Assembly: GCF_000471905.2 (NCBI RefSeq)
Contig: NW_006495273.1
Coordinates: 2,526,815-2,590,814 of the forward strand
Direction of reading: 5' to 3'
DNA from: Amborella trichopoda
Lineage: Eukaryota > Streptophyta > Magnoliopsida > Amborellales > Amborellaceae
Length of the DNA stretch: 64,000 nucleotides
Shown here: in pieces, positions 11,986 to 23,275 of the stretch
Position numbering within the stretch: the stretch's first letter is position 1
Layout of the letters: each line of letters opens with the position of its first letter
The notes under the pieces: generated by a model
Database searches by the model: none
What the model saw: the letters and a program-made list of their open reading frames with translations, nothing else
Told to the model about the DNA's origin: nothing
Made by a program: the position numbers and the translations under genes

Positions 11986-12879
11986 GATAATGTATAAAAA
12001 TTAATAATACAGATATATATTACTCTCGAGGAGCGCAGGCCTCCACTGCCAAAACTCATTTTTCTGCAACATTATGTACGGTTCTGTAAGTGGAATATAT
12101 AAAGGATAACATGGGGTATACCGTACATTACTAAAGCGGGCTTGTATACCTAGACCACTGTTTTAAGAATTGCTGAGTTGGCTTGGAATTAGAACTGCCC
12201 AGCCGACTCGGAACTTGTGGGGTATGGCTTCAGGTCTAAAATTCTACAGTTTTTTGGCCATATCACTAAATTCGACACTTTTTAACGCTCAAGTATCAGG
12301 AGTGTAAGGGAGGGACCAATTTCTCGCCCGGATCAGCAGATTTTAAGTCACTTCCAAGTACAATCTCAATGCAGGGCATTACATCTGAAGTACGATCATA
12401 CAACTCGTCATATCGAGATCCAAATAGCGAGTTCAGAACGGGTCAGTTGTAAGGGATGCCATGCGAGTGAAAATATTTTTATATTTCGGGCCTTGTGGGC
12501 TTGCAATTGCAAATAAGACTGGATTATTACTAGTGGTGTTGCGTGGAATTAAACTTTTGAAAGATCGGTGTGCTTCTTTGGGTAGGATGGTGGAGGGTGG
12601 AGGGTGATTATTTAAATAATAATTATTAATGTGGGCTGGATTACATTTCTATAGTATGCAGTCTAGAGGTATAAAGCATTTATCTTAAAGATGGATACGA
12701 ATAGGTGCCCATCTATAAACAATTGTAACTAACTGTTCAAAAGATTTCTTAATATAATTATTATTTTTAATTTTAAAATTTATTTATTTATTCATATTCA
12801 TGTTGAAATTAGGATTAAATTATATTTATTACCAAGCCCCCGTTTCTACAATATGCAGGGTGACTGCAACCGTGTCCTT
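11986..12879. other. Intergenic, probable TE debris
   Basis: No gene seen. About 12,160-12,240 has GAGTTGGC/CCGACTCGG words resembling one end of the GAGTCG-type elements at 39.4 and 44.5 kb, without a clear partner end. The remainder is AT-rich. Confidence 0.35.
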
Positions 12880-13206
12880 TAAATATCAACCGGTGTTAAA
12901 AAGGTCGGCCCCCTTGGAGTTTGAGAAAGTTTTGGATGGAGGTGTCGGAAAAAAGTTCGCCCCTTGGAGTTTGAGAAAGTTTTGGACGGAGGTGATGGGT
13001 ATCTGTCGAGATCAAGTGGTGTTTTGTAACGGTGGAGATCAAATGGTGTTTTGTAACTATGTTTATAGGGTGGCAAATCATAGGGCATATGCTTTGGTCA
13101 AAGATGGAGCTGTGGTTGGACATTTAGTTGTTTATCCGTTAAGGTAATTTTGATTTTTTCATTTGATTAATAAAATTATGGGCTCTTGTCAAAAAAAAAA
13201 AAAAAA
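12880..13206 (+). mobile_element. LINE 3' tail with poly-A
   Basis: The open stretch ends in a degenerate RNase H C-terminus (RVANHRAYALVKDGA) and stop. A short 3' UTR with TAATAAAA follows, then a 16-base poly-A at 13,191-13,206. Its left part contains a tandem duplication of about 55 bp (CCTTGGAGTTTGAGAAAGTT twice, at about 12,911 and 12,962). Severely 5'-truncated. Confidence 0.5.
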
Positions 13207-13607
13207 GAGATCCAAATAACATACGCTTCTCGTGTATGGTATGTTGTATTTCCACCCTGCCTTGTAAGAAGGGTTAAGATTAACTTTTACTCCCCAATGA
13301 AATGTCTCATTCTTGGAGGTGGCTATGATTCAGCTCAGCCATTGGTCTATGAGGACGATGAATGCCCCCTAAAGCGTTACGGTACGCGTGTGTTGTATTT
13401 CCTGTTATAAGTTGGGACCAGTTCAGAGTAACCGCCATCTAAATGCTACAGCCTACAAGAAGGAAATTTCCTACCTCATAATTTTTCTTTCTTATTTTTA
13501 TTTTTATTTTTATTTATGAAATTCGTGTAACTTTTTTTTGGAATGATAAATTTTACCACATCGAGAGTTTAATTATTTAACCACTATTATAGTTTTTTTT
13601 AATTAAT

Positions 13608-13905
13608 TAGGGTTGGCTACATGAATTATGCTCTTTCATTATGTTCTATTAAAGGACATACACTCAATGAAGCCACAAATCTTCATATTTTTTTTGAAGA
13701 TAATAACTCTAAAGTAAATTGTAAAATTCAAAATAAAAAATATATATAATCATCATCATCGTTATTCAAGTCTTATCTCGACTATTTAAGGTGGCTATGC
13801 AAATCATATCCTGCCATTTTGCTCTATCAAAGACCATACCTTCAGTTAGACCATAAGTCACTCTTCTCATTACTTCTAACCATTTTTGCTCTTTTAGAGT
13901 TTATA
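13608..13905 (-). mobile_element. RTE-type LINE tail fragments
   Basis: Two pieces (about 13,608-13,680 and 13,749-13,905) read, on the minus strand, as the 3' end of plant RTE LINEs: ...GATAGAGC, a GTAGCC-type word, a run like ATAAGACTTGA, and an ATGATGATG tail. They are short and decayed. Confidence 0.55.
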
Positions 13906-14380
13906 TTTGAATCAAAACTTTCCTCCTAACTTAAAAAATAAAAAGAAAAATATATAATAAAGCTATTTACTTTTTGATATAAAAAACTCAATCAATATTT
14001 TATTATTAGATGTAAAATGAGTGGTTGGGATGGGTCAATGATGAGGTATAAAGTTTAAAATATATATATATATATATAAATAAAAGATTTTACAGTTTTA
14101 TTGGATTTCAAATTTAATGATTAAAAGTATTAAAACCAAATAATATTAAAATATACAATCCCATAAAGAATTTCATCTACCTCTTTCGGAGTGACATCAT
14201 GCTCGAAAGGAGTACACTACACGTGCTTATCGACCTCTCAAAAAGTACGTCACATTCAATAAAATTAGAAAGTTAATATCCTTAACTTAATCTATTTTTG
14301 AAAATTTAATAAACGGATACTTTTTTTACGCGGGCCCTACTCTGTCCTTTCCAGAAAACATGGATGTATACGTTCACGCT

Positions 14381-14388
14381 TATATAAA
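14381..14388 (+). promoter_or_regulatory. TATA box candidate for RTFL gene
   Basis: TATATAAA lies 325 bp before the start codon in GC-richer surroundings (ACGCTTATATAAAAGC). A second candidate, TATATAA, is at 14,506-14,512, about 200 bp before the ATG. The sequence alone does not decide between them. Confidence 0.45.
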
Positions 14389-14433
14389 AGCAGGCGTTTA
14401 CTGTACGCGCGCGTTAAACCACTTACAAATCGT

Positions 14434-14441
14434 CACGTGTC
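14434..14441 (+). promoter_or_regulatory. G-box / ABRE-like element
   Basis: CACGTGTC, a G-box core of the type bound by plant bZIP and bHLH factors and by ABA-responsive regulators. It lies between the two TATA candidates of the RTFL gene, 270 bp before its ATG. Confidence 0.5.
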
Positions 14442-14691
14442 ACGAAAAGTGGGACCCGTCCTTCGTCCTTAACCCCTAAGATGCGGTGGCATATAACTGA
14501 TTTCATATATAATACCAATTAAAACAAGGCACTCCCTGCAGCTTGTATCAACAACCCCAAATTTAGCCAAGCCAAGTAAGACAAAAAGAAAGTTCCGCGT
14601 TTTTGCATTCTAGGGTTAGGGTTTTTTAACTGAAAAAACCACTGGCTCTGTGTTTTTTTTTTTCGCCGGAAAAACACTCCAGGCTGATTTC

Positions 14692-14707
14692 CCGACGATT
14701 TCGTCGG
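14692..14707 (+). promoter_or_regulatory. Leader hairpin next to RTFL start codon
   Basis: CCGACGA-TT-TCGTCGG is a perfect 7-bp inverted repeat with a 2-nt spacer, ending 6 bases before the ATG at 14,714. In RNA it would put a GC-rich stem close to the start codon. The effect on translation is inference. Confidence 0.45.
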
Positions 14708-14713
14708 AATCAG

Positions 14714-14884
14714 ATGGGGCAATGTGTCTCACGGCGCCGGAAAACAAATAAGTGGGATAATGAGGATTCCAGGCCTCTGGAGACGGGGTGTCTCGCCATA
14801 GCCAAGGAGCAGAGGTCGAGGCTCTATATTGTAAGAAGATGCATTGTAATGCTTCTTTGTTGGCAAAAATATGGGAGATACTGA
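14714..14884 (+). CDS. RTFL/DVL micropeptide (ROTUNDIFOLIA FOUR-LIKE / DEVIL)
   Basis: A 56-residue intronless reading frame from ATG 14,714 to TGA 14,882-14,884. The N-terminal half (residues 1-25) is basic and polar, starting [10 protein letters not shown]. Residues 26-50 carry the RTF domain: Cys26, KEQRSRLYI (31-39), then [10 protein letters not shown] (41-50). This is the signature of plant DVL/RTFL peptides, including the two conserved Cys residues (43, 49) and Trp50. Family members are plasma-membrane-associated peptides whose overexpression reduces polar cell proliferation and alters leaf, fruit and socket-cell form; that is family knowledge. The frame is complete, GC-richer than its flanks, and preceded by TATA and G-box candidates and a leader hairpin. 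A donor-like CAG-GTAAGG at 14,933-14,940 suggests the transcript may be spliced in its 3' UTR. Confidence 0.9.
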   Translation: MGQCVSRRRKTNKWDNEDSRPLETGCLAIAKEQRSRLYIVRRCIVMLLCWQKYGRY

Positions 14885-14941
14885 TTGTTCAAGAGCTTGT
14901 CTATGGCTTTTCCGGTGAGTTCTTCGGATTTCAGGTAAGGG

Positions 14942-15295
14942 GTTTATGCAAATGAAGGTTTTGTTCTCATAATTCCCCTTAGTTGTGTATCATGAGGCTT
15001 CGATGATCATTTCAATGGGCAAATTCAATAGAAATACAGAGAGATTGAATGCGTTCATCATTCATTTGAAACCGAACTCGAGCCGTGGAGGCGACCATGC
15101 AGGGTTATGAGGTCTTTGGTTTTTACCTTTGTAAAGAAAATATATGGAATTTTAGAGAAAATAGAGATGATTTATTTTGCTATGTGAATAAATTCATGTA
15201 CAAAAAGAGATGCAAATGTTACGTTTAGATGGCCGCCATTTTTGTATTTATTGATTGATTGGGTTTTCGGGAAAATATAAATAAAATGGTTAATG
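14942..15295. other. Unannotated stretch after RTFL
   Basis: Possible 3' UTR/intron of the RTFL transcript. No other gene or repeat recognised. Confidence 0.3.
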
Positions 15296-15605
15296 CACCT
15301 AAAAAATCAATTAGCAAGGTGATTAAATCACCATTTACCAACAAAGTCGTTGCTTAAAAAATAATAACAAAAAAATAAAATCATTTTCTTACCTCCTCAA
15401 CAATCTTTAAATTTTTTAATCCACGTACCTCCTTGATTTTTTCATTAAAAGTTGCCTAAATTACTTTTGTTTTAAGAAGGGTTTTGTACAATGGGGAGAT
15501 ACTTTTGCTCCAAGTCCTTGAAGAGGTATTTGAATGAAAGAGTTTAAGAAGCGACCACTTTGTTAGGAAATTAAATAATTTAACCTCGCTGTTTTTTGAG
15601 AAAAA
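15296..15605. mobile_element. Possible MITE
   Basis: The left end AAAAAATCAATTAGCAAGGTGATT and right end (reverse complement AAAAAACAGCGAGGTTAAAT) are loosely inverted around about 310 bp of AT-rich non-coding sequence. No clear target duplication. Confidence 0.3.
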
Positions 15606-15980
15606 TTGACCATTTTAATGACAAATATCCCTTTCTTTGTTGAACTCGTGTGGGCCTGTATATCTATTTTGGATATAGAAGGTTCAGAATCAACGTAAAG
15701 GACATGCCCCAAAGTGAGGGGCAACTTATTCTAGAATCTAGATATGGGGTTCATTATTGTTTTGAACTTTTTTTTATTTTTTAAGCCCCCAGAAATTTTA
15801 AGTTTTTCCAATGTAGATGCAGCATCATCGTTCAGCTATCGTATATGTATTAAGCCTGATTCATTTTGATTTCCATTCCTACACTAAGTACTAGTAATTT
15901 AATTGAAAATTTACCATATGAAATATAATTGAAAAAAGAAAACTCACTCTTACATAGAAATTGTCACCTATATTGATGTT

Positions 15981-16465
15981 GGAAAAAGTTTATATAGAGC
16001 GGAGGCTCTAAACAATCAAATTAGAGTCCACCTCAAAATCTTCTAGATCTTCACTAGAAGAGATAGTTTTGTTGCCCAAATATATTCAAATTGGATCATC
16101 TCAACATCATGGGCATGAAAAAAATTGGATTTCAAGTTTTGAAAATAGTGCATCTTGTAACGTATTTTTAGATTGTCAATTTATTTCAAGTTTTGAAAAT
16201 AGTGCATTTTGTAATGTATTTCAAGTTTTGAAAATAATGCATCTTGTAATGTATTTTTGGACGGTCAATTTTCAAGATTTTCAAGTTTTCATAGATCTGC
16301 TCGACTTACACTATTTTTGAAGCTTTAAATTTTATAATTAAAGATGAAAATATATTTTAAAGCTATTACAAAGATTTTTAGTACTGAAACCATATTTTTC
16401 GATACTATTTGAAGGTGCGTTTTACTTTGATTGTTTAGAGCCTCGGCTTTGTACAAACCACACAC
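15981..16465 (+). mobile_element. MITE family A, copy 1 (Mutator-like target duplication)
   Basis: Starts GGAAAAAGTTTATATAGAGC, with the inverted counterpart at the right (GCTTTGTACAAACCACACAC). The subterminal module GAGGCTCTAAACAATCAAAT is matched by TTGATTGTTTAGAGCCTC at the other end. Flanks ATTGATGTT (15,972-15,980) and ATTGATGAT (16,466-16,474) agree at 8 of 9. Inside (about 16,134-16,245) a unit of about 50 bp containing TTTCAAGTTTTGAAAATA occurs three times, unlike other copies. Non-coding. Confidence 0.75.
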
Positions 16466-18199
16466 ATTGATGATTGCCATGAAAAAGCTATTTATGTAAA
16501 AATGAGTTTTTATTGTTTGGATAGCATCTGCAACATCGAAGATGAATTTACTTTTCGTATGAGGAAGTCACAATCACTCTTGTCCCTTGGATTTGAAATT
16601 GGGTGGTAGTAAGAATGTCATAAAAAAGATTCAGAATTTTTTTTTAAAAAAAAATTTCTCGGACTTCTTGACTAAGCCAAGCCATCCAATTTGACATCTA
16701 AGGACTAGACTAAGAATGATTGTGACCTCCTTAATAAATTCTATTACGACCCCACCCCATACCGGCCCCGTCCGCCCCACAAAGGCTAGCACTGAGCCCA
16801 TAGAGCGTAGGGTCGGACACAGAGGTCGAAACAAAACCAGTATCAAACTAGCACTCAACAAATTGAAAATGAATTCTAATAACCATCCAATAAAAAAGAT
16901 TTGAGCATTTACCAAGAACTAAGATGATGAATTAAGATAAACCTAAGCACTTTGATAGCCAAACTGTCATAAAAAAGAAATATAAGTCTAACATCTTGAT
17001 GGGGTCGGGCATCCGCCCTGACAGTCTCCTGGCACAGGCTCTCCATCAATGCTGATTAACTATCTACATGGTGCAAATAAGGGGTGAGTTTCATAGTACA
17101 TGGTGAAAGTAAGGGGTGAGTTTCATAACCCTAAGTGGAAACTCGATGTCACGATTTCATACATATACCAATTCATTCATGCCACATATATCATACTTCA
17201 GTTTACAAGTCTCACCATTCATATAAGCATTTATCACAATTGACATTATACTCATCCTGGTTCTAACTTATTAACATGGACGTAATCAAGTGCCAATGAA
17301 TTTTATTATGAGTTCCCTCAAAGGAATATATTGGAAGATATTGTTGTTTTTATCTTGGCCCCAAAGCTGTTGGAAGAGATTGTCTTTTTCTATTTTGGCC
17401 CCAACAAGCTACACGCTCATCTCAGTTTATTTTTATTTTGTTCCATAAGGGAATCTAATGGCAAATAAATTTCATAGCATTTGGGGAGAAAAACAAATTC
17501 TCTATTTGTAAAATAGAGCAAACGATTTGTGTGGCAGGCAGAAAAAGCTTCAGCCACAGATTTTGGTTCCAAATGATAGAAATGGGCAATCTCCTTGGAA
17601 AATCATTTCCTAGTAATCTTTTTCTAGGGATCCCTTTGACAAATAAATTCCTAATCGTCTACCTCTTTTGGAAAGAATCAATTTTCCGAAAGTGTTAGTA
17701 AAAATGGAGGCCATGACCTTTTAAGTTAAGTTCAATGAGGCTCATGTGGTTGTATCACTACGACCCTAGCCCCATTCTCAGAAGATCCGGTTCATTGTTT
17801 TCGAACAATGAACCCTTGTCCCCTTGTACAACTTTTCTAAATGAGATGGGGTATTTGTCATCTTGGTAATATAAAGGAAATCTAAAAAAATTAAATTTAA
17901 CAATAGTCTTTTAGTCTTTCACTATAGGGAACTTATTAAAATCCACTTGAAAGTATGAACATCAATTATTTGGCATTTCACTTATTTATCAACGCTCAAA
18001 ATGTATCTAAAATAGCAGCTATTCTAACGCATGATTACGTTTTTTTTTAATGGAATATTTGAAATTAACTAGAAATAGATGAGGTGTTCAATAGTTTGTA
18101 GTACTTTTTGATAAATATCCCATTTGGTGTATCAGTTGACCATGATCTCTGTTGCTAATTCGTCAAGAATAATTTTAATTATTTACCAAAACCATTCTT
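16466..18199. other. Intergenic stretch
   Basis: No gene seen. It holds a short tandem duplication at about 17,060-17,130 (AAGGGGTGAGTTTCATA twice), a second at about 17,320-17,405 (TTGGAAGA...TTTTGGCCCCAA twice), and a GC-richer patch at about 16,740-16,840 of unknown origin. Confidence 0.35.
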
Positions 18200-18505
18200 T
18201 AAAATAACATACTCAATCTCGTGATGTATGGATATGATCAAGAAAAAAAATCTTAAGTCCTAAAAATAGTACTTATTGTAATACATTATCTAGACTGTTC
18301 ACTTTCAAAATTTTGAAATGTTTATATGCTTGATCTACACCATGTTTAGACCTTTGAATTCATAGTTTAAAAGTGAAAATAGATTTTCAGGCTATGGTAA
18401 GGTTTTCCAACGCCGATACTACATCTTTTAGCAAGATAGAGGTGAGCGTTACTTTGATTATTTAAAGTTGATCCTTTATTCAAACCACACATTAAGAAAT
18501 TCATC
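18200..18505 (+). mobile_element. MITE family A, truncated copy
   Basis: Shares the family body (AAAAATAGTACTTATTGTAATAC..., then TCTACACCATGTTTAGACC) and a decayed right end (TTTGATTATTTAAAGTTGATCC...CAAACCACAC). The left end is not recognisable. Confidence 0.55.
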
Positions 18506-18539
18506 AAAACACTCACAAGACATGAACTATTCAGCTATA

Positions 18540-18920
18540 GAAAAAGTTTATATAAGGTTGAGGCCCTAAACAATCAAATTAAAGCAAACCTCAGAAATTC
18601 ATTGGAAGAGGTTTGTTTTGATGTCACAAAACTCGCAAATTGATCATCTCGACCTTACATAAATGAAAAAAAATGGATTTCGAGTGGGAGATAGTGCATC
18701 TTGTAATACATTATCTGGGCAGTCAATCTTCAATATTTTTAAGTCTTTATAGATTTACTCGATTTATACTATTCTAAAGCTTTAAAATTTATGAATAGAA
18801 ATACAAATAAATTTTCAATCTACCATAAAGATTTTCTTGCCATTAAACAATCACCTCGGCACTATTTAGATGTACAACTTACTTTGATTGTTTAGGGCCT
18901 CAACCTTATACAAACCCCAC
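18540..18920 (+). mobile_element. MITE family A, copy 2
   Basis: Starts AAAAAGTTTATATAAGGTTG and ends with the matching CAACCTTATACAAACCCCAC. Subterminal GGCCCTAAACAATCAAATT at left mirrors TTTGATTGTTTAGGGCC at right, a variant of the usual GAGCC module changed in the same way at both ends. Flanks are only weakly similar. Confidence 0.7.
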
Positions 18921-18941
18921 CTTGCTAAATTTCTATTTAAG

Positions 18942-19545
18942 AAAAATTACAAATAACCCCCAAGGCTAGACTTTCAATACATGTTACCCCCAACCTAACT
19001 TTTTTCTCCAAAATACACTTTCTAGCAAATACCACCCAAACTAAAAAAACGATTATTTTTTTTATGAAAATACCCTTTTTCGTACATAAAATTTTAATTT
19101 TGGCCGGGCATTCACGTGGGCTTACATGGGCTGCCAGACTGCTCTTTGACATTGCCGGACCCCCTAACCTCTCTTTGACATTGTCGGACTGCACTTTGGG
19201 CCTGTTGCCGGATCGCACTTTGGCCGTGCTGGACCGCATGAGCCTATTGTCGGACCGTTCTTTGTCAGTGCTGGACCGCCACTTGTATTACTAGACTGTC
19301 ACTGTTATTTACCGGAATGACATTACACTGCCGGGACGCCCTAAGAATACGCCGGACCGCCTTTTCATAGGAAAGAGGAGAGAAAGGTGTGGGTAAAAAT
19401 AAGAGAAGGTAGTTTAAACCCTTTTTTATTTTCTTGGGTTGGGGGTATTGGCAAAGAAGTATTTTTGAGTAAAAAGTGAGAAACTTTTTTTTGGTTGGAG
19501 TTACTTGCATAGAAAATCTAGTAATGGGGTTATTTGAAATTTTTG
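18942..19545. mobile_element. Long-TIR MITE carrying a GC-rich minisatellite
   Basis: Inverted ends of roughly 110-120 bp: AAAATTACAAATAACCCCC at left and, reverse-complemented, AAATTTCAAATAACCCC at right. The match continues through CTCCAAAATACACTTTCTAGC / CTCAAAAATACTTCTTTGCC. The interior (about 19,100-19,370) is clearly GC-richer and consists of degenerate repeats of GGACCGC..CTTTGxCxTTGC words. Long TIRs and foreign-looking cargo resemble non-autonomous Mutator-like elements. No coding gene recognised. Confidence 0.6.
19140..19300. repeat. GC-rich minisatellite inside the long-TIR element
   Basis: About six degenerate units of 25-30 bp built on CTTTGACATTGCCGGACC-like sequence. Confidence 0.55.
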
Positions 19546-20335
19546 GTTTGTTTTTAAGACTCGACCCAAACGGAAATAACGGATCGGGTCGAGACCAATC
19601 ACTTGGAGCCGACTGGGTCAACCTGTAAACCTTGACCCGTTCCTACAAGTTGGATCCTCTACGGTGAGATGTTGTCCTTTACCATCGATCCGTCCGGCCG
19701 CGCCGACGGAATCACGGCCACACACCTTTCTAAAGCGCAGTTGCAACTTTACGAAAGCGTTTGAAGTACAAGTGGTCCTAAATCAAAACGTTTCCACACA
19801 AATATGCAAAGTGACCGTATACTATGCTCCTGCAGTAGCATATTGTGTATCTACTCTTTAACTCAAAATGCCTACTTATCAAAATGTTTTTAGCCTAAAA
19901 CTTTCGGGAACCACATAAGAAATACTAGATGACTATTTTTCAAAGAAAAAATTTGAATTTTGAGTTTTATTACACTCAGATGTAACCCTTCAAATTTTTT
20001 TTGACAATCTTCATTCAATCTTGAGGCAAGGTAGAGATTACATCCCTGATCTACAATATATTTTTAGCATGTCTGTTGCTCGAGGGAGTAAATAAATAGT
20101 ATAAAACCAATTCTTTATCAAGAATTTAAAACGGCAAAACGAGTTAGGTGCGCCACTATAACACCTCTTGTAACAGTGTAACTGCATCTTTAATTCAAGA
20201 AACCAGAGAATGCATCTGAGTATTTCCGCCAAGATTCGGGATCATCGCCCCTTTCAACATAGCATAGCAACCCATGTTCCCACATTCACCATTGAAGAAG
20301 AGAGAGAGAAGTGTGTGTGTGAGAGATAGAGGAGA
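19546..20335. other. Upstream region of the AMT pseudogene
   Basis: Contains a GC-rich patch (about 19,560-19,740, with GGGTCGAGACC-like words possibly from a hAT-like relic) and a TC/GA-rich leader (GAGAGAGAGAAGTGTGTGTG) directly before the ATG at 20,336. No convincing TATA box. Confidence 0.3.
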
Positions 20336-23275
20336 ATGGCCGCGGTGGAGCTGCCCCCTGCACTCTGGCTGAGCGAGGGGACGCCGGAGTGGCTGAACGT
20401 GGCGGACAATGCATGGCAGCTAACAGCAGCGACGTGTGTGGGGATGCAGAGCGTCCCAGGCCTGATAATCCTGTACGGTAGTGTCATGAAGAAGAAATGG
20501 GCTGTGAATTCGGCATTCATGGCTCTCTATGCCTTTGCAGCAGTTTTGATCTGCTGGGTGTGCTGGGTCACCGCATGTCGTTCGGGAGCACCACCTTGGT
20601 TAAAGGTGTTTTGGGCAGGGGTGCTTCCTCCCTGGACCAAGCCTATCTGTTATGACAAAGTCCGTATAGAGCCTTTTTTCTTGCTTTCACAGCCATTACT
20701 GTAATACTTTTTGCTGGTTCACTGCTGGGGAGGATGAACTTCTATGCTTGGATGCTGTTTGTGCCGCTTTGGCTTACGCTGTCATACACAGTGGGGGCTT
20801 TCAACATCTGGGGCGGCGGATTCCTTGAGAAGATGGGCATCGTGGATTTTTCCGGCGGTTATGTTATTCATCTGTCTTCCGGGATCGCCGGTTTTACTGC
20901 TGCCTATTGGGTAAACCACTCATATATTCAGTTCAAAAAGCATACAAATCTATCATAGTATACAATCTTTTTGTTAATATTTGAAGAAGTATACTGTATT
21001 TAAAAGGAAAATATAAACTGATCTATATAATCATAGTAACAATTAATTGGAAAAAGGCTTTGACGATGATGATCATAGTAACAATGATGACCATGTGTTT
21101 TATCACCATCTTGTAAAATGGTTAGACAAAGATGGAACAATAGCGATGTTCAATTGGTTGAATTGTACAGTTTGATCAGCTTGCCTCCATCGCAGTCCAA
21201 CCCATTGCTGGTTCAGTGATAACCTCATCTTTATGGGGTTATTATGATCGTATGGATCAAATTATATCGAGGCCATATATCAACGGTGTATTTCTGTAAA
21301 GTAATTGGCAAAGCATGGGAATATCGAATGTCCAGCTGCTATACAAATGGTGCTCACTGGAGAGTATCCATGGTTGTATAGTTCCTAAGGACACTAATCC
21401 ACCTTTCAGAGTTAATTTTCACCTTTCTACATCTGTTACAGACAGTTTATGAACCTTAGAGGGCGCTCTTACTATAATTACTGGTATAAGATATACTTTC
21501 TTCTTCTTATGCTTAAAAAACCTGTACTTTTCCTAGGTAGGACGCTCCAAAATTCAACTTTCCAAAGAGATTCAGTATTTGGTTAATTTCAACAAAAGTA
21601 ACTCAAAATGATATGAAGATTGTGGCTAAGGCTTGGAACACCAAGGTGTTGGCAATTGCAATACTGCATCACAAGTTCAAAGCCCAAAACTGAACTACTG
21701 AAAGAAAAAAAAAAAAAAACTCAAATATGAAATGAGGATCCCAAACAACTAAAATATGGTAAATACGACCCACAAAAAATGCACATGAATATCCGGCAAA
21801 GACCCTAGGTGTGCATGCTACATATGCCAATTTCTCTAATTAAACCAGGGTTGATTGTGTTTTGACGGTTTTCGAATGAAAAAAAGGTTGGGCCAAGGAT
21901 TTCATTGAATAAGAAGAAATTCCCACCCAACAACATTATCCACATGCTTGGAGGTGAAGGCTTGCTCTGGTTAGGGTGGACAAGCTTCAATGGAGGACCA
22001 CCCTGTGCAGCTAATATGTTCTCAGCATTGGCCATACTCAACACTCATCTTTGCACTGACACAAGCTTACTCATGTGGCTCTCTTTGGACATGCTCATCA
22101 ATGGCAGGAGCTCTGTGACCGGGGTGGTGCAAGGGATGATAACTGGCTTGGTCTGCATCACCCCTGGTGCAGGTGAACCATTCTACTCTTCTTTCTTGAT
22201 ATATATTCATGTCTTCATGTATGTATGCATGTGTGAATGTTTAAAGATAAGAGGTATAAAACGGGTCATGTATCATACATTATAACTTCAAGGACCATGT
22301 GAAAATGTTTTTATTTTTGAAGGGAACTATATCATAATGAAAAAGAAATCCAGTGAACAGAGTTGGTCTGTAAATTTTCATCATGACTCATTTGAGCATA
22401 ATGTTAACATTGTCTACACTTCAGGATGAGTATTCTGTGATTCATATGACCATAGAAAAATTACTATTTCAAATTTCCTGAGCATCCATACAATCCATGG
22501 ACAGTGGTAGAAATTCATGACCATAGGTTTTCTGTGGGCCCATGTATATGTTTTTCCTTTATTTTATGCCCCAATAAAAATAGAAATTTGTTTTTGTCTT
22601 AGGTTAAAGGGTTTTGTTTTGTTATCCATTTGTGTTGTGCAGCCTTTAAATAATCAACTCATTCCAATTCCATCTCTTAGCCCCAAAACATAAAACAAAA
22701 AGAAATAGTTTTGAACTATGATGTTCTCCAACAATGTTTGAAGGCAAAATTTATCTCCCTTAAGTTTCTTGTTCAATTGCAGGAATAGTAGAACCCTGGG
22801 CAGCAGTACTGATGGGTGCAGTCTCAGGGTCCCTGCCATGGTACACCATGATGATGCTCCACCGCAGTTCCTCCCTACTCCAAAAGGTCGATGACCCCCT
22901 CAATGTCTCCCACACGCACACCGTCGCTGGTTTCATTGGTGGAATCCTCTCAGGCCTGTTTGCACAACCAAACCTCACTAGTCTATTCTATAATATGGTA
23001 GCAACAGACATGGCTTGTTTTATTGCTTCGAGAAAGGGGATTATCGTAAAGGCTTTCATCAAATGGCTATACAAGTTATGGGTGCAGCTTTCATAACAGT
23101 GTGGAAACTGGTGGTCACGAGTGCCATATGCCTCGTGATAAACCAGGTTGTGCCTTTGAGGATGGCCGAGGTAAAGTTCAAGGTTGGAGATGATGCTGTG
23201 CATGGGGAGGAAGCCTATTGTGGGATGATGGGGAGAAGACTAGCTTCATTCAATGGTCGACTGGAAACTGCATAA
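20336..23275 (+). pseudogene. AMT2/3-type ammonium transporter pseudogene
   Basis: Family members are 11-helix plasma-membrane channels that conduct ammonium. Three exons are recognisable: 20,336-20,910 (donor GTAAAC), 21,887-22,172 (donor GTGAAC) and 22,783-23,275. Exon 1 opens with [16 protein letters not shown] and [20 protein letters not shown], and ends with the AMT signature [19 protein letters not shown]. Exon 2 has WLGWTSFNGGPP and GMITGLVCITPGAG. Exon 3 has [14 protein letters not shown] and [11 protein letters not shown]. The frame breaks near 20,560 (one base missing before GHRMSFGS), again near 20,650 and 20,685 (about 10 codons lost before [13 protein letters not shown]), near 23,010 (before [13 protein letters not shown]), and twice more near 23,218-23,250. 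The exon 2 acceptor has a purine-rich tract. Introns are kept, so it is not a retrocopy. Similar lesions in both outer exons argue for a true pseudogene rather than isolated sequencing errors, since ATR and ODC in the same window are intact. Confidence 0.85.

Noticed and set aside
12800-13147. Small novel plant gene of 115 codons
   Set aside because: Contains a recent tandem duplication and ends in a LINE-type RNase H tail with poly-A.
14519-14722. Minus-strand open frame overlapping the RTFL leader
   Set aside because: It is antisense to the RTFL 5' leader, has no recognised motif, and the sense strand has the clear gene.
20336-23275. Functional AMT gene with annotation-fixable frames
   Set aside because: Several independent shifts and a loss of about 10 codons in a membrane segment cannot be explained by intron choice.
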